Source of the DNA: Occultella aeris
GTDB taxonomy: Bacteria > Actinomycetota > Actinomycetes > Actinomycetales > Beutenbergiaceae
Reading direction: 5' to 3'
DNA length: 64,000 nucleotides
Assembly (NCBI RefSeq): GCF_902703175.1
Contig: NZ_CACRYJ010000058.1
Coordinates: 1 to 64,000, forward strand
Part shown: piece by piece, positions 1 to 9,662 of the stretch
Numbering within the stretch: the first letter of the stretch is position 1
Layout of the letters: the number at the start of each line of letters is the position of its first letter
Translations under genes and position numbers: made by a program
The notes under the pieces: generated by a model
What the model was told of the DNA's origin: nothing
What the model saw: only the letters and a program-made list of their open reading frames with translations
The model's database searches: none

Positions 1-97
1 GCCCGGAGCCGGTCGCCGCCCGCCCGCTCGCGGCCCGGGTGGTCGGCCTGCGGGCGGGCCGGGTCGCGGTGCGCCGGGGCGCCTCGGTCGTGGTCAC
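1..97 (-). CDS. ftsW: FtsW, first 32 codons only (cut by window edge)
   Basis: A GTG codon at 97 overlaps the murD stop (GTGA). It opens a frame that reads on to the window edge and encodes a Thr/Ala/Arg-rich cytoplasmic N-terminus beginning VTTTEAPRR. In the dcw operon the gene after murD is ftsW, the SEDS lipid II polymerase of the division septum. The identity rests on position and overlap only, because no membrane segment is reached within the window. Confidence 0.6.
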   Translation of the reverse strand, partial: MTTTEAPRRTATRPARRPTTRAASGRAATGSG

Positions 98-1557
98 CGG
101 GCCGCCGCCAGTGCGGCCACGGCGGCGGCGAACTTCTCGCCGCGCTCGGCGTAGGAGCGGAACTGGTCCATCGAGGCACAGGCGGGCGCGAGCAGGACCA
201 CGTCGCCCGTCCGGGCGTACTCGCGCGCCTGGGCCACTGCTGTCCTCATGACCTCAGTGTCACCAGCGGGCACCACGGTTCGCGGGAGGTCGGGGGCGTG
301 TCGGGAAAGTGCGTCCACGATGGGCTCGGGATCCACACCGATCACCACGACGGCGCGCAGCCGATCCCGGCGCGAGGCGACGAGGTCGTCGAACCGGGCG
401 CCCTTGGCGAGACCGCCCGCGATCCAGACCGCCCGGCCGTGCTCGACGCCCGCCAGTGCGGCAGCGGCCGCGTGCGCATTGGTGGCCTTGGAGTCGTCGA
501 CGTAACGGACGCCGTCGATCGTGGCCACGTGCTCCATCCGGTGCCCGCCGGGCGCGAAGGAGCGCAACCCCTGCGCGACGGCGGGAGCCGGCACGTCCGC
601 AGCCCTGGCGAGCGCGGCGGCCGCGAGCGCATTCGCGACGATGTGCGGCGGTAGCGGTCCGGTGGCGAGGTGCGCGAGGTCGGCGAGCGTGCCGAGTTCC
701 GCTGCGTGGCTGGACCGGTTCGGCACGAACGCCCGGTCCGCGAGGACGTCCTCGACGAGGCCGACCTCGCTGAGCCCGGGGGAACCGAGGGTGAACCCGA
801 CGGCGCGGGCACCGTCGACCACGTCGGCCGCCTCGACCATGGCGCGGGTCGCCGGGTCGGCCACGTTGTACACGCACGCCACCCGCGCGCCCGAGTAGAC
901 CCGGGCCTTGTCCGCCGCGTAGCCGGCGTAACCGCCGTGCCAGTCGAGGTGGTCGTCGGCGATGTTCAGGCACGCCCCGGCCACGGGTGACACCGAGTGG
1001 GTGAAGTGCAGCTGGAAGCTCGAGAGTTCCACCGCCAGGGCGTCGAGCCTGGCCCCGCCGGCACGGGAGTTCAGCACGGTCTCAGCGATCGGGGTGCCGA
1101 CGTTGCCGACGGCTGGCGCGAAGCGGTCGGCCGCGGCCAGGATCGAGGCGAGCATGCCGACGGTCGTGGTCTTGCCGTTCGTGCCGGTCAGGGTGAGCCA
1201 GTCGACGTCGGGCCGGCAGATCTGCCAGGCGAGCTCCACCTCGCTCCAGACCGGTATCTCAGCCGTGACGGCGTGGGCCAGCACCGGGGTGCGCGGGTTC
1301 AGCCCGGGCGAGGTGACGACGATGGCGGGGTCGGTCCCGAGCCCGCGCTCGGCGAGGGCCTCCGGGTCGGCGTCCGCGATCAGGGCGACGCCGGCCGGGA
1401 GGTCCACCCGGTCGCCCACGCGCGGGTCGGCATCGATCGCGGTGACCTTGGCACCCAGTTCGGCGAGCACGGCGACGGCGGAGCGACCGGACGCGCCGAG
1501 GCCGGCGACCAGAACCCGCGTCCCGCGGAGGTCGTCGATGGCGGCGCCCGCGCTCAA
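94..1557 (-). CDS. murD: UDP-N-acetylmuramoyl-L-alanine--D-glutamate ligase MurD
   Basis: Cytoplasmic ATP-dependent ligase that adds D-glutamate to UDP-MurNAc-L-Ala. It has an N-terminal Rossmann motif (GLGASGRS, about residues 20-26), the Mur ligase P-loop GTNGKTTT (125-132), the HLDWHG motif and a C-terminal DDSKATN motif. At about 487 aa it is a normal length. The reading frame stays open upstream through mraY, so the start must be chosen: I take TTG 1557, which overlaps the mraY stop as TTGA, like its neighbours. GTG 1569 in the same frame is the alternative. It lies between mraY and ftsW in the dcw operon and is probably translationally coupled to both. Confidence 0.93.
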   Translation of the reverse strand: MSAGAAIDDLRGTRVLVAGLGASGRSAVAVLAELGAKVTAIDADPRVGDRVDLPAGVALIADADPEALAERGLGTDPAIVVTSPGLNPRTPVLAHAVTAEIPVWSEVELAWQICRPDVDWLTLTGTNGKTTTVGMLASILAAADRFAPAVGNVGTPIAETVLNSRAGGARLDALAVELSSFQLHFTHSVSPVAGACLNIADDHLDWHGGYAGYAADKARVYSGARVACVYNVADPATRAMVEAADVVDGARAVGFTLGSPGLSEVGLVEDVLADRAFVPNRSSHAAELGTLADLAHLATGPLPPHIVANALAAAALARAADVPAPAVAQGLRSFAPGGHRMEHVATIDGVRYVDDSKATNAHAAAAALAGVEHGRAVWIAGGLAKGARFDDLVASRRDRLRAVVVIGVDPEPIVDALSRHAPDLPRTVVPAGDTEVMRTAVAQAREYARTGDVVLLAPACASMDQFRSYAERGEKFAAAVAALAAAR

Positions 1558-2636
1558 CCGACGACCCACTCGGCGTAGAAGATGCCGAGCCCGGTGCACA
1601 CGAACAGGGCGGCGATGATCCAGAACCGGATCACGATCGTGACCTCGCCCCAGCCCATCAGCTCGAAGTGGTGGTGCAGGGGCGCCATCTTGAAGACCCG
1701 CCTGCCGGTCATCTTGAAGAACCCGATCTGGATCATGTCGGAGAGGATGATGATCACGAACAGGCCGCCGATGATCGCGGCGAGGATCTCGGTGCGGGTC
1801 AGGATCGAGATCCCGGCCAGCGCACCGCCGAGGGCCAGCGAGCCGGTGTCGCCCATGAAGATCTTCGCCGGGGATGCGTTCCACCAGAGGAACCCGAAGC
1901 AGGCGCCGACGATCGCGGCGGCGATGATCGCCAGGTCGCGGGGGTCGCGCACCTCGTAACAGCTCTGCCCGACGCTGGAGAGGATCTGGCAACTCTGGTT
2001 CATCTGCCACATCGTCACGAGCACGTACGCGCCGAACACGAACATCGAGGCGCCCGTGGCCAGGCCGTCCAGGCCGTCGGTGATGTTGACCGCGTTCGAC
2101 CACGCCGTGATCAGGAAGTTCGCCCAGATCACGAACAGGATCAGTCCGACCGTGGCCCCGGCGAACGCGAGGTCGATGCCGAGGTCGCGCGAGAACGAGA
2201 TGTGCGTACTCGCCGGGGTGCGCCAGCGGTCGTTCGGGAACTGCAGCACGAGCACCGAGAACACGATGCCGACCACGCCCTGACCGATGATCTTCCACTT
2301 CGGGCTCAGGCCGAGGGATCGTTGTCGGCTGATCTTGATGAAGTCGTCGAGGAAGCCGACCACACCGAGGCCGACCATCAGGAACAACAGCAGCAGCCCC
2401 GATGCGCTCGGTCTGCTCCCCGCGAAGACGTTCGCGAACGCGTACGCGATCAGCGTCGCCATGATGATGACCACACCGCCCATGGTGGGCGTACCGCGCT
2501 TGGTGAAGTGCGCCGTCGGGCCGTCCTGGCGGATGAACTGTCCGTAGTTGCGGTGGACCAGGAACCGGATGAAAAGCGGCGTTCCGAACAGGGAGACGAT
2601 CAGAGCCACCGCCCCGGAGGCGAGGATGGCGATCAC
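1554..2636 (-). CDS. mraY: Phospho-MurNAc-pentapeptide translocase MraY
   Basis: Integral membrane enzyme that transfers phospho-MurNAc-pentapeptide to undecaprenyl phosphate, making lipid I. The 360 aa contain about ten hydrophobic segments. The family signature near the N-terminus ([12 protein letters not shown]), the loop ending [10 protein letters not shown] and the C-terminal [13 protein letters not shown] motif are all present. The ATG overlaps the murF stop by 4 nt (ATGA). The gene is full length with no anomaly. Confidence 0.97.
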   Translation of the reverse strand: MIAILASGAVALIVSLFGTPLFIRFLVHRNYGQFIRQDGPTAHFTKRGTPTMGGVVIIMATLIAYAFANVFAGSRPSASGLLLLFLMVGLGVVGFLDDFIKISRQRSLGLSPKWKIIGQGVVGIVFSVLVLQFPNDRWRTPASTHISFSRDLGIDLAFAGATVGLILFVIWANFLITAWSNAVNITDGLDGLATGASMFVFGAYVLVTMWQMNQSCQILSSVGQSCYEVRDPRDLAIIAAAIVGACFGFLWWNASPAKIFMGDTGSLALGGALAGISILTRTEILAAIIGGLFVIIILSDMIQIGFFKMTGRRVFKMAPLHHHFELMGWGEVTIVIRFWIIAALFVCTGLGIFYAEWVVG

Positions 2637-4078
2637 GTTTGGACCTCCGCGAGTTCGGTGAGGCGGTCGGCGAGCCGCGCCAGCCCGGACCCCTTGGAGG
2701 ACTTGACGAGGACGACGTCGCCGTGGCGCAGGTGCGCACCCAGCGTCTCGATCGCCTCGTCGACGGTTTCGAACGTGCTGACGACGGCGGCCGTTGCGCC
2801 GGCGGCGCGGGCTCCGTCCGCGATCGGAAGGGCGCCGTCGCCGATGACGACGAGCCGGTCGACGCCACGCTGATGCGCGTAGGCACCGATCGCCTCGTGC
2901 TCACCGGGGCCGGTGGCTCCGAGTTCGAGCATCTCGCCGAGCACGGCGACGCTGCGCCGGTCGGCACCCGCCATCGCGACCAGGGCGTCGATGCCGGCGC
3001 GCATGGAGTCCGGGTTGGCGTTGTACGCGTCGTCGATGAGGCTCACGTCACCGGCGACGGTGGAGACCTGCATCCGGTGCGGGCTGAGCGGGCCGGCGTC
3101 GGCGAGCACCTCCGCGACCTCCGCGAGCGGGCGGCCGAGTTCGAGCGCGACGGTCGCGGCAGCCAACGCGTTGGTGACGTGGTGGGTACCGACCAGGGCC
3201 AGGGTCACGTCGGCCGAACCCTGCGCTGTCGTGAGCGTGAACCTCGCGTGCCCGCCGGTCTCGAGGCTGACGTCGGCGGCGCGGACGTCGGCCCCCGGGG
3301 TCTCGGCCCCGAACGTGAGCACCCGCTCCCCCGCCGTGAGCGGAGCCATCGCGGCCACGCGCGGGTCGTCGGCGTTCAGAACCGCGACGCCGTGGCTGCG
3401 CAGACCCTGGACGAGCTCGGACTTCGCGGCGGCGATCCCGTCCCGGTCACCGAACCCGGCCAGGTGGGCCGAGCCGACCATGAGGACCACGGCGATGTCC
3501 GGGGGTGCGATGCCGGTGAGGTAGGTGAGGTTGCCGGGGGCGTCGGCGCCCATCTCCAGCACCAGCGCCACGGTGCCGCGATCGGCGCGCAGGACGGTCA
3601 GCGGCAGCCCGATCTCGTTGTTGAACGAGCCGACCGGGGCGACCAGTGGCCCGAGGGGAGCGAGGAGCCGGGAGAGCAGGTCCTTGGTGCTGGTCTTGCC
3701 GGCGGAGCCGGTGATCGCGACGACCAGCACGTCCCGCTCGGCGCGGAGGGTGGCGAGGACCACGCGGGCCAGGTCCCCGAGGGCCCGCTGGACGTCGGGT
3801 ACGAGCACCAGTGGCGCGGCGACTCCGGCGACCGGGCGGGCGACCAGTGCCGTGGCGGCGCCGCGCTCGAGAGCTCCGGCGACGTAGGCGTGGCCGTCGA
3901 CATGCTCGCCGGGCAGCGCGACGAACAACGCCCCTGGTGCGGCGTCCCGGGAGTCGATGACGACGGTGGTGACGGCGGACGCCTCGGGCTGCATACCGGT
4001 GGGCGCACCGGCCGGCTCGGGCCAGATCACCCGCCCGCCGGTGCTGGCGGCGATCTGCGCCACTGTGAGTTCGATCAT
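2633..4078 (-). CDS. murF: UDP-N-acetylmuramoyl-tripeptide--D-alanyl-D-alanine ligase MurF
   Basis: Adds D-Ala-D-Ala to the UDP-MurNAc-tripeptide in the cytoplasm. It is 481 aa, with an N-terminal substrate domain ([15 protein letters not shown], about 41-55), the P-loop [10 protein letters not shown] (122-131) and the [11 protein letters not shown] motif typical of MurF. The start overlaps the murE stop by 4 nt, and the stop overlaps mraY by 4 nt. It is a dcw operon member. Confidence 0.96.
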   Translation of the reverse strand: MIELTVAQIAASTGGRVIWPEPAGAPTGMQPEASAVTTVVIDSRDAAPGALFVALPGEHVDGHAYVAGALERGAATALVARPVAGVAAPLVLVPDVQRALGDLARVVLATLRAERDVLVVAITGSAGKTSTKDLLSRLLAPLGPLVAPVGSFNNEIGLPLTVLRADRGTVALVLEMGADAPGNLTYLTGIAPPDIAVVLMVGSAHLAGFGDRDGIAAAKSELVQGLRSHGVAVLNADDPRVAAMAPLTAGERVLTFGAETPGADVRAADVSLETGGHARFTLTTAQGSADVTLALVGTHHVTNALAAATVALELGRPLAEVAEVLADAGPLSPHRMQVSTVAGDVSLIDDAYNANPDSMRAGIDALVAMAGADRRSVAVLGEMLELGATGPGEHEAIGAYAHQRGVDRLVVIGDGALPIADGARAAGATAAVVSTFETVDEAIETLGAHLRHGDVVLVKSSKGSGLARLADRLTELAEVQT

Positions 4079-5679
4079 GGCTCCTCGGTGCGCTGGGGGG
4101 ACCGCTCGGACATCGCGGTGCGCACCTCCTCCCGGTCGTCGAGATGGAACTCCACCCCGGCGATCTCCTGCAGGGTCTCGTGCCCGCGACCCGCTATCAG
4201 CACGGTATCGGCAGGGCCTGCGAATCTGATGGCACGGTGGATCGCGGTACGCCGCGGCGCGACCTCGAACAGGTCCACACCGCGGCCGGTGCGCTGCGCC
4301 ATGGGCAACGCGCGCAGCGCCCCGGCCATGACCTCCGCGCGGATCGCGGCCGGATCCTCGTCATGTGGGTCGTCGTCGGTGATCACGACGACGTCCGCGT
4401 TCTCGACGGCGACCCGCCCCATCACGGCCCGCTTGCCCCGGTCCCGTTCCCCGGTCGCGCCGAACACCACGAACAACCGGCCCTTCGTCGAGGGCCGCAG
4501 GGCGGCCAACGCCAGGTGCAGCGCGTCGGCGTTGTGGGCGAAGTCGACGATGCACCGCGGCCGGTTCGCGACCAGCTCCATCCGGCCGGGGACGAGTGCG
4601 CGCAGCCCGTGCGGCAGGGCGTGGTTCAACTCGGCGGGCGTGCTGCCGGACTCGATCGCCATCACCAGCGCCACCGCGGCGTTGGCGACGTTGAAGCGGC
4701 CCGGCAGTCCGACCGACGTCGAGAGGCTGCGTCCCGAGGTGTGCGTGATCGTGAAGTCGGTGTGGTCGGCGGCCACGTGGTTGATTACGATCATCCAGTC
4801 GGCGTCCTGGCCGGCCCTACCGGTACCCACGGTGACGACGTCGATGCTCGCCTGCTCGGCCAACCGTCGGCCCCATGCGTCGTCGACGAGCACCACGCCG
4901 CGGCGCGCGTGCTGCGGGGTGAACAGGGACGCCTTGGCCTCGAAGTAGTGCTCGACGCCGCCGTGGAAGTCGAGGTGGTCCTCGGTGAGGTTGGTGAAGG
5001 CGACGACGTCGAAGACCACCCCGTCCACGCGGTGCAGGGCAAGGGCGTGCGAGGACACCTCCATGACCACCGCGTCGACATCCGCGGCGACCATCTCGCT
5101 GAGCAGCCCGTGCAGCTGCGGTGCTTCCGGCGTGGTCAGCCGGGCGGGGGTCCGGTCCGGACCGACCTTGAGCTCGACGGTGCCGATCAGCCCGGTCTGC
5201 CCGCCGAGGGCGGCGAGGATCTCCTCGAGCAGATACGTGGTGGTGGTCTTGCCGTTCGTGCCGGTGACCGCGAACGTCCGGACCGATCCGGCCGGGTTGT
5301 GGTGCACCCAGGCGGCGACGTCCCCGAGGATCAGCCGGGGGTCGTCCGCCACAAGTACGGGCACCCGCGGCGCAGCGCTGCCACGCGTGGCGATCAGTTC
5401 GGCACCCGCGGCGTCGGTGAGGACGGCCACGGCACCCGCCTCGACGGCGTTGGCTGCGAACGCGGCGCCGTGCGCCTTGGCACCGGGCAGGGCGGCGAAC
5501 AGGTCTCCGTCGGAGACGGTGCGGTTGTCGAGACTCACGCCCGCGAGCGTGGTCGCCCCCGCGTCGGACGTGTCCCGAAACGCCAGTCCGAACGTGCTTG
5601 CGAGGGTGGCCACGGTGCGCGGCTGCCCCGTTTCGCCAGTGGTGCTCATGGGAGGAAAATCTACCGTTTCAGGAGGCAT
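4075..5679 (-). CDS. murE: UDP-MurNAc-dipeptide diamino acid ligase MurE, probably not DAP-specific
   Basis: Mur ligase that adds the third-position diamino acid to the stem peptide. It is 534 aa with the P-loop [10 protein letters not shown] (139-148), HLDFHGG (about 235-241) and a carbamylated-lysine region near YFEAKASLF. Where diaminopimelate-adding enzymes carry DNPR, this protein reads D436-D-P-H439-DEDP. The missing arginine suggests L-lysine or another amino acid at position 3 (inference). The ATG at 5679 overlaps the ftsI stop by 11 nt; an internal ATG (Met11, 5649) is an alternative start, but it has no better ribosome site. Confidence 0.94.
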   Translation of the reverse strand: MPPETVDFPPMSTTGETGQPRTVATLASTFGLAFRDTSDAGATTLAGVSLDNRTVSDGDLFAALPGAKAHGAAFAANAVEAGAVAVLTDAAGAELIATRGSAAPRVPVLVADDPRLILGDVAAWVHHNPAGSVRTFAVTGTNGKTTTTYLLEEILAALGGQTGLIGTVELKVGPDRTPARLTTPEAPQLHGLLSEMVAADVDAVVMEVSSHALALHRVDGVVFDVVAFTNLTEDHLDFHGGVEHYFEAKASLFTPQHARRGVVLVDDAWGRRLAEQASIDVVTVGTGRAGQDADWMIVINHVAADHTDFTITHTSGRSLSTSVGLPGRFNVANAAVALVMAIESGSTPAELNHALPHGLRALVPGRMELVANRPRCIVDFAHNADALHLALAALRPSTKGRLFVVFGATGERDRGKRAVMGRVAVENADVVVITDDDPHDEDPAAIRAEVMAGALRALPMAQRTGRGVDLFEVAPRRTAIHRAIRFAGPADTVLIAGRGHETLQEIAGVEFHLDDREEVRTAMSERSPQRTEEP

Positions 5680-7462
5680 CCGGCGTCAGCGGGTAGGGGT
5701 CCGCCGGCTCCGTGCTGGGGGCGACGCCGCGCGACTGCAGGGCGAACGCGGTGACATCGTGGAACACCGGCGCGGCGATGGTGCCGCCGTAGATGCCGCT
5801 GGACGGGTTGTAGATGACCACGCCGACGGCCAGGTCGGGATCGTCGGCCGGAGCGATGCCCACGAAGGACGCGGCGACGTCGTTGAGCTGACCGGTCTCG
5901 TCGGCGACCTGGGCCGTCCCGGTCTTGCCCGCGATCCGGTACCCCTCGATCGCGGCGTGCTCACCGGTGCCTTCGTCGTCGACCACGCTCTCCAGCATCC
6001 GGATCATCTGCTCGCTGCTCTCCGGCGAGACCACCTGCTCGGGCTCGGCCGCCTCGTTCTCGATGAACTCGCCGTCGCAGTCGTAGCCGTCCACCAGGCG
6101 GGGGGTGATGTGGACACCGCCGTTGGCGACGGTGGCGAAGACCCCGGTGTTCTGGAGCAGGTTTACGGAGACGCCCTGGCCGAACATGTTCGCGAAGCGG
6201 GTTCGGCCGTCCCAGGTTTCAGGTTCACCCAACTGCCCTGGCGACTCCCCAGGCAACCCAATCCCGGTGGCCTCCGTCCAGCCGAGGCGCTGCATGTACT
6301 CGTACCGCGTGGCGTCCGACATCAGGCTGCCGATGTTGACGGTCCCGGTGTTCGCGGACTCGGCAAGCACGCCTGCGGGGGTGAGGATCTGATCGGGGTG
6401 CTCGGTGTGGTCGTGGAAGGTCTGACCGTTGTCGGTGGTGAGCCGGTACGGGTCCTCGACCGGGCTCGTCGGCGTGATCACGCCCTCCTCGAGGGCGCTC
6501 AGGATGGTGAGCACCTTGCCGGTCGAACCGGGCTCGTACGGGCTCGTCACCGAACGGGCACCGCGGTCCTCCACCGCCGAGGCGCCCGGGTTGTTCGGGT
6601 CCACGCTGTCGGAGTCGGCGAGCGCGATGATCCGGCCGGTGCTGCGCTCGATGATCACGACCGCGCCCCAGCTCGCCCCGTAGGTGTCGACGGCATCGTC
6701 GATCACCTGCTGGGTGTGCCACTGGATGTCCGCGTCGATGGTCAGCTGCACGTCACAGCCCGGCATCGCCGGGGTCGTGGACTGCTGCCCGGTCGGGATC
6801 ACCTGACCGGACGCACCGATCTCCACCTGGAGCCGGCCGTCGGTGCCGAGCAGGTCCTCGTTCTGGGTCTGCTCGATGCCGGCCGCGCCGACTCCCTCGG
6901 AGTTCACCCAGCCGAGGATGCTGCCGGCCGTGGCGCCGTTCGGGTAGACCCGCTCGAAGGTGTCCTCGGAGGCGACCCCGTTCACGCCGAGTGCCGCGAC
7001 CTGCTGCCACACCTCGGGCGAAACATCGGTCGCAAGGATCACGTAGCCGGCCTCGCCGACCAACCGGGCACCGAGCGTGTTGACGTCCAATCCGAGCACG
7101 GGCGCCAGCACCTGGGCGGCCGCGGCCGCGCCGTAGCCGATCACCTCGTCGTCCTCGTCGTAGAGGCGGAAGTCCGGGATCTGGGTCTGGTCGACGACCA
7201 CCCGGTACGTCTCGACCGTGGTCGCCAGCACGGTCCCGTTCGCGTCCACGATGTCCCCGCGCGCGCCGGTCAGGGTGTAGGTGTGGGTGCGCTCGGCCAG
7301 GGCGGCCTGGGCCAGGGACGGCCCGATGATCGCCTGGACGTAGATGAGGCGGCCGGCGAAGACCATCATCACCGCCAGGAGGGCGGCGAGCAGGACCGTC
7401 TGCCGCTTCTCCGGTGCTCCGAGCTTTGTGAAGGGGTTCTGTCCTCGCGCCACCCTGCTCAC
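5669..7462 (-). CDS. ftsI: Septal peptidoglycan transpeptidase FtsI (PBP3/PBP2 class B)
   Basis: Class B penicillin-binding protein that cross-links septal peptidoglycan, working with FtsW. It has a short cytoplasmic N-terminus, one membrane segment (about 21-43), a PBP dimerisation domain (about 60-230) and a transpeptidase domain with all three motifs: S313-T-G-K, S369-A-N and K513-T-G. At 597 aa it is a normal actinobacterial length. The start overlaps the ftsL-like gene by 4 nt. Confidence 0.96.
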   Translation of the reverse strand: MSRVARGQNPFTKLGAPEKRQTVLLAALLAVMMVFAGRLIYVQAIIGPSLAQAALAERTHTYTLTGARGDIVDANGTVLATTVETYRVVVDQTQIPDFRLYDEDDEVIGYGAAAAAQVLAPVLGLDVNTLGARLVGEAGYVILATDVSPEVWQQVAALGVNGVASEDTFERVYPNGATAGSILGWVNSEGVGAAGIEQTQNEDLLGTDGRLQVEIGASGQVIPTGQQSTTPAMPGCDVQLTIDADIQWHTQQVIDDAVDTYGASWGAVVIIERSTGRIIALADSDSVDPNNPGASAVEDRGARSVTSPYEPGSTGKVLTILSALEEGVITPTSPVEDPYRLTTDNGQTFHDHTEHPDQILTPAGVLAESANTGTVNIGSLMSDATRYEYMQRLGWTEATGIGLPGESPGQLGEPETWDGRTRFANMFGQGVSVNLLQNTGVFATVANGGVHITPRLVDGYDCDGEFIENEAAEPEQVVSPESSEQMIRMLESVVDDEGTGEHAAIEGYRIAGKTGTAQVADETGQLNDVAASFVGIAPADDPDLAVGVVIYNPSSGIYGGTIAAPVFHDVTAFALQSRGVAPSTEPADPYPLTPDAS

Positions 7463-7866
7463 CCGTCCTCGCCGATCAGCCCGGCCGCCTCGCCGAGGAC
7501 GGTGCCCTGCTCGAGCAGGATGTAGTTCATGCCCTCGGCCGGCACCATGCCCAACGCGGCCGCCCGAGCGGACAGTGCCGCAGGCGAGCCGAGGGTGTCC
7601 ACCTCGCGGGCGAGCACCTGCTGCTCCTCCGAGAGCCGGGCGAGCGCGACCTCCTGGTCATGCATCTCGTACGCCGTCGAGGCCATCGCCGTGTTCAGCG
7701 CCAGAGCACCGAGGAGTGCGCCGCCGAGGATGGCCATGCACAACAGGATGAACGGCAGCACGGTCCGAGCGGGTGCAGGCGCGCGGACGATCCGCAACCG
7801 CGGTCTCCACGTCGGGACGGAGAGCGGTCGCGCCGTCCGTGGGGCGCGAGCCGGCATGGCGCTCAT
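7459..7866 (-). CDS. ftsL: FtsL-like septum-site membrane protein
   Basis: A small bitopic protein of 135 aa: a basic, Pro/Arg-rich cytoplasmic tail (1-35), one transmembrane helix (about 36-60, [21 protein letters not shown]), then a short extracytoplasmic coiled coil ([21 protein letters not shown]) and a tail that includes GMVPAEG. FtsL sequences diverge strongly, so the call rests on topology plus position between rsmH and ftsI. Start and stop both overlap the neighbours by 4 nt. Confidence 0.8.
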   Translation of the reverse strand: MSAMPARAPRTARPLSVPTWRPRLRIVRAPAPARTVLPFILLCMAILGGALLGALALNTAMASTAYEMHDQEVALARLSEEQQVLAREVDTLGSPAALSARAAALGMVPAEGMNYILLEQGTVLGEAAGLIGEDG

Positions 7867-8852
7867 GAGTGGGCCTCCAGGTGGGTGGGGGTGGGGCGCA
7901 ACCGCTCGGCGGCCCGGAGCCGGACCGAGGCCGAGCGGGGATTGCGGGCCTGTTCGGCCTCGTCGGCCTCCTCGGCACCGCGGGTGAGCAACCGCAGGTA
8001 GGGCTCGTGCTCACTCAGTTCGACCGGGAGACCCGGTGGGGTGGAGGAGGTCGCCCCGCGGGCCAGGGCCCGCTTGACGATCCGGTCCTCGAGGGACTGG
8101 AAGGACATCACGACGATCCGCCCGCCGACTGCCAGGGTGTCCACGGCGGCGGGGATCGCACGCTCGAGCACCTCGAGTTCGGCGTTCACGGCGATCCGCA
8201 ACGCCTGGAAGGTTCGCTTCGCGGGGTTCCCGCCCGTGCGCCGGGCGGCCTGGGGAATGTTGTCGCGGACGAGATCGACCAGCTGTCCGGACCGGGTCAC
8301 CGGGTCGCTCCCGCGCCGGGCGACGATGGCCCGGGCGATCCGGGGCGCGAACTTCTCGTCGCCGTAGCGGTAGAGGATCGTGCGCAGCTCGTGCTCCGGC
8401 TCCGTGGCGAGCAGGTCGGCCGCGGTGCGCCCCGCGGTCTGGTCCATGCGCATGTCCAGCGGTGCGTCCTGCGCATAGGCGAACCCGCGCTCCGGCTCGT
8501 CGAGCTGCATCGAGGAGACGCCGAGATCGAGGAGGATCCCCTGCACCCGGCCGGACTCCGTGTGGGCGGCGACGACCTCTCGGATCGAGTCGTGGACGGC
8601 GTGGACGGGTGTGAACCGGCCGGCGAACCGGGCCAGGCGAGCTCCGGCCAGGGCGAGGGCGGCCGGATCCCTGTCGATGCCGATCACCCGCACCTGCGGA
8701 AAGCGGGTCAGCACCAGTTCGCTGTGCCCGCCGAGGCCGAGTGTGCCGTCCACGTAGACGGCGCCGGGTTCTGCGAGTGCGGGACCGAGCAGTTCGACGC
8801 ATCGGTCGGCGAGCACCGGGATGTGCCTGCCGTCGATGTCTTCGGAGCTCAT
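7863..8852 (-). CDS. rsmH: 16S rRNA (cytosine-1402-N4)-methyltransferase RsmH (MraW)
   Basis: SAM-dependent methyltransferase acting on C1402 of 16S rRNA. It is 329 aa starting [14 protein letters not shown], with the SAM motif [15 protein letters not shown], the [13 protein letters not shown] segment, and the [14 protein letters not shown] and [10 protein letters not shown] blocks typical of MraW. The frame stays open much further upstream, but ATG 8852 has a clear AGGAAGG ribosome site 5 nt before it and matches the family N-terminus. The stop overlaps the ftsL-like start. Confidence 0.96.
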   Translation of the reverse strand: MSSEDIDGRHIPVLADRCVELLGPALAEPGAVYVDGTLGLGGHSELVLTRFPQVRVIGIDRDPAALALAGARLARFAGRFTPVHAVHDSIREVVAAHTESGRVQGILLDLGVSSMQLDEPERGFAYAQDAPLDMRMDQTAGRTAADLLATEPEHELRTILYRYGDEKFAPRIARAIVARRGSDPVTRSGQLVDLVRDNIPQAARRTGGNPAKRTFQALRIAVNAELEVLERAIPAAVDTLAVGGRIVVMSFQSLEDRIVKRALARGATSSTPPGLPVELSEHEPYLRLLTRGAEEADEAEQARNPRSASVRLRAAERLRPTPTHLEAHS

Positions 8853-9028
8853 GGGGCCTTCCTGCGGGACTCGGTCCGTTCGGTGGTGGGAGTGGGTGCG
8901 TGGTGGGAAGTGGAGCGAGTGGGTGGTCGGGAGGCCCTCCGCCGCCCGACCAGGACTCCCCCCGCCTGCTCTGGCGCCGGGGAAGTGCGTCAGAGTCGCG
9001 GTGAGAGACCTCGCGGGGCGGTGGTGCG
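8853..9028. other. mraZ-rsmH intergenic segment with GTGGG clusters
   Basis: 176 bp with no gene. The plus strand of 8881-8930 carries at least five GTGGG/GTGGA words (8886, 8892, 8903, 8910, 8919), the same word as in the MraZ operator upstream of mraZ, but not in regular 10-bp phase. It could be a second control site for rsmH and downstream genes, or simple G-rich leader. Confidence 0.35.
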
Positions 9029-9457
9029 TCAGAGACCCGGGATCACCTCCTCGCTGATGTCGGCGAAGGCCTGCTCGGAGGCCTCGAGGTAGGTGGCCCA
9101 GGCCGCGGCGTCCCAGATCTCGATCCGGGTGCCGGTACCGATCACGGCCAGCTCCCGGTCGAGACCGGCGTATTTCCGCAGGTTCGCAGGGATCGTGACG
9201 CGTCCCTGCCGGTCCGGGATCTCTTCGGACGCGCCGGACAGGAACACCCGCATGTAGTCGCGGGTGCGCTTGTCCGCACTGGAGGCCTGACGGAGTTCGG
9301 TGTGCACGCGCTCGAACTCGTCGCGCGGGAAGGCGTACAGGCAGCGGTCCTGGCCGCGGGTGATGAAGACACCCGGTGCCATCTCGTCGCGGAACTTGGC
9401 GGGCAGGATCAGGCGGCCCTTCTCGTCCAGCCGAGGCTCGTACGTACCGAGAAACAT
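9029..9457 (-). CDS. mraZ: Transcriptional regulator MraZ
   Basis: First gene of the dcw operon. MraZ is a DNA-binding SpoVT/AbrB-fold protein that autoregulates the operon. The 142 aa starting [24 protein letters not shown] hold two tandem MraZ repeats, the second reading [17 protein letters not shown], which is the standard length. An in-frame GTG at 9475 exists, but ATG 9457 matches the family start and is preceded by GGAAGGGGGTGGG. A three-copy GTGG operator lies directly upstream. Confidence 0.96.
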   Translation of the reverse strand: MFLGTYEPRLDEKGRLILPAKFRDEMAPGVFITRGQDRCLYAFPRDEFERVHTELRQASSADKRTRDYMRVFLSGASEEIPDRQGRVTIPANLRKYAGLDRELAVIGTGTRIEIWDAAAWATYLEASEQAFADISEEVIPGL

Positions 9458-9470
9458 CACCCACCCCCTT

Positions 9471-9519
9471 CCCACTTCACTCCGGTTGCCCCCACGCTAC
9501 TCCACTTTGCTCCACCCAC
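9471..9519 (-). promoter_or_regulatory. MraZ operator: GTGG(A/G) repeats in 10-bp phase
   Basis: On the minus strand GTGGA, GTGGA and GTGGG occur at 9515-9511, 9505-9501 and 9495-9491, exactly 10 bp apart. A further GTGGG at 9475-9471 is in the same phase, and the 9481 position is degenerate (CCGGA). MraZ is known to bind tandem GTGG-type repeats spaced 10 bp in front of its own gene. The array lies 14-60 bp upstream of the mraZ start. Confidence 0.75.
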
Positions 9520-9662
9520 AAGGCAGAACTCGCACCGAGTCGTGAAGATCCCGTGCAAACGCGCAGGTCAGGGCCGGTGGTGTGAAGTGGAGGGTTTCGG
9601 TCGTGCCGATCCTGCCGTCGCTTCACTGAACGCGGGCGGTCGCGACCCAATAGGCTCGGCTC

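Noticed and set aside
1557-2967. A very long minus-strand open frame continuing upstream of murD through mraY and into murF
   Set aside because: It only reflects the absence of stops in GC-rich DNA. mraY and murF are clearly encoded in other frames, and murD family similarity begins at about 1557.
2639-7525. Plus-strand open frames of 500-850 codons opposite murF, murE and ftsI
   Set aside because: Their translations are Arg/Gly/Pro/His-rich with no domain pattern, as expected of antisense shadow frames in high-GC genes.
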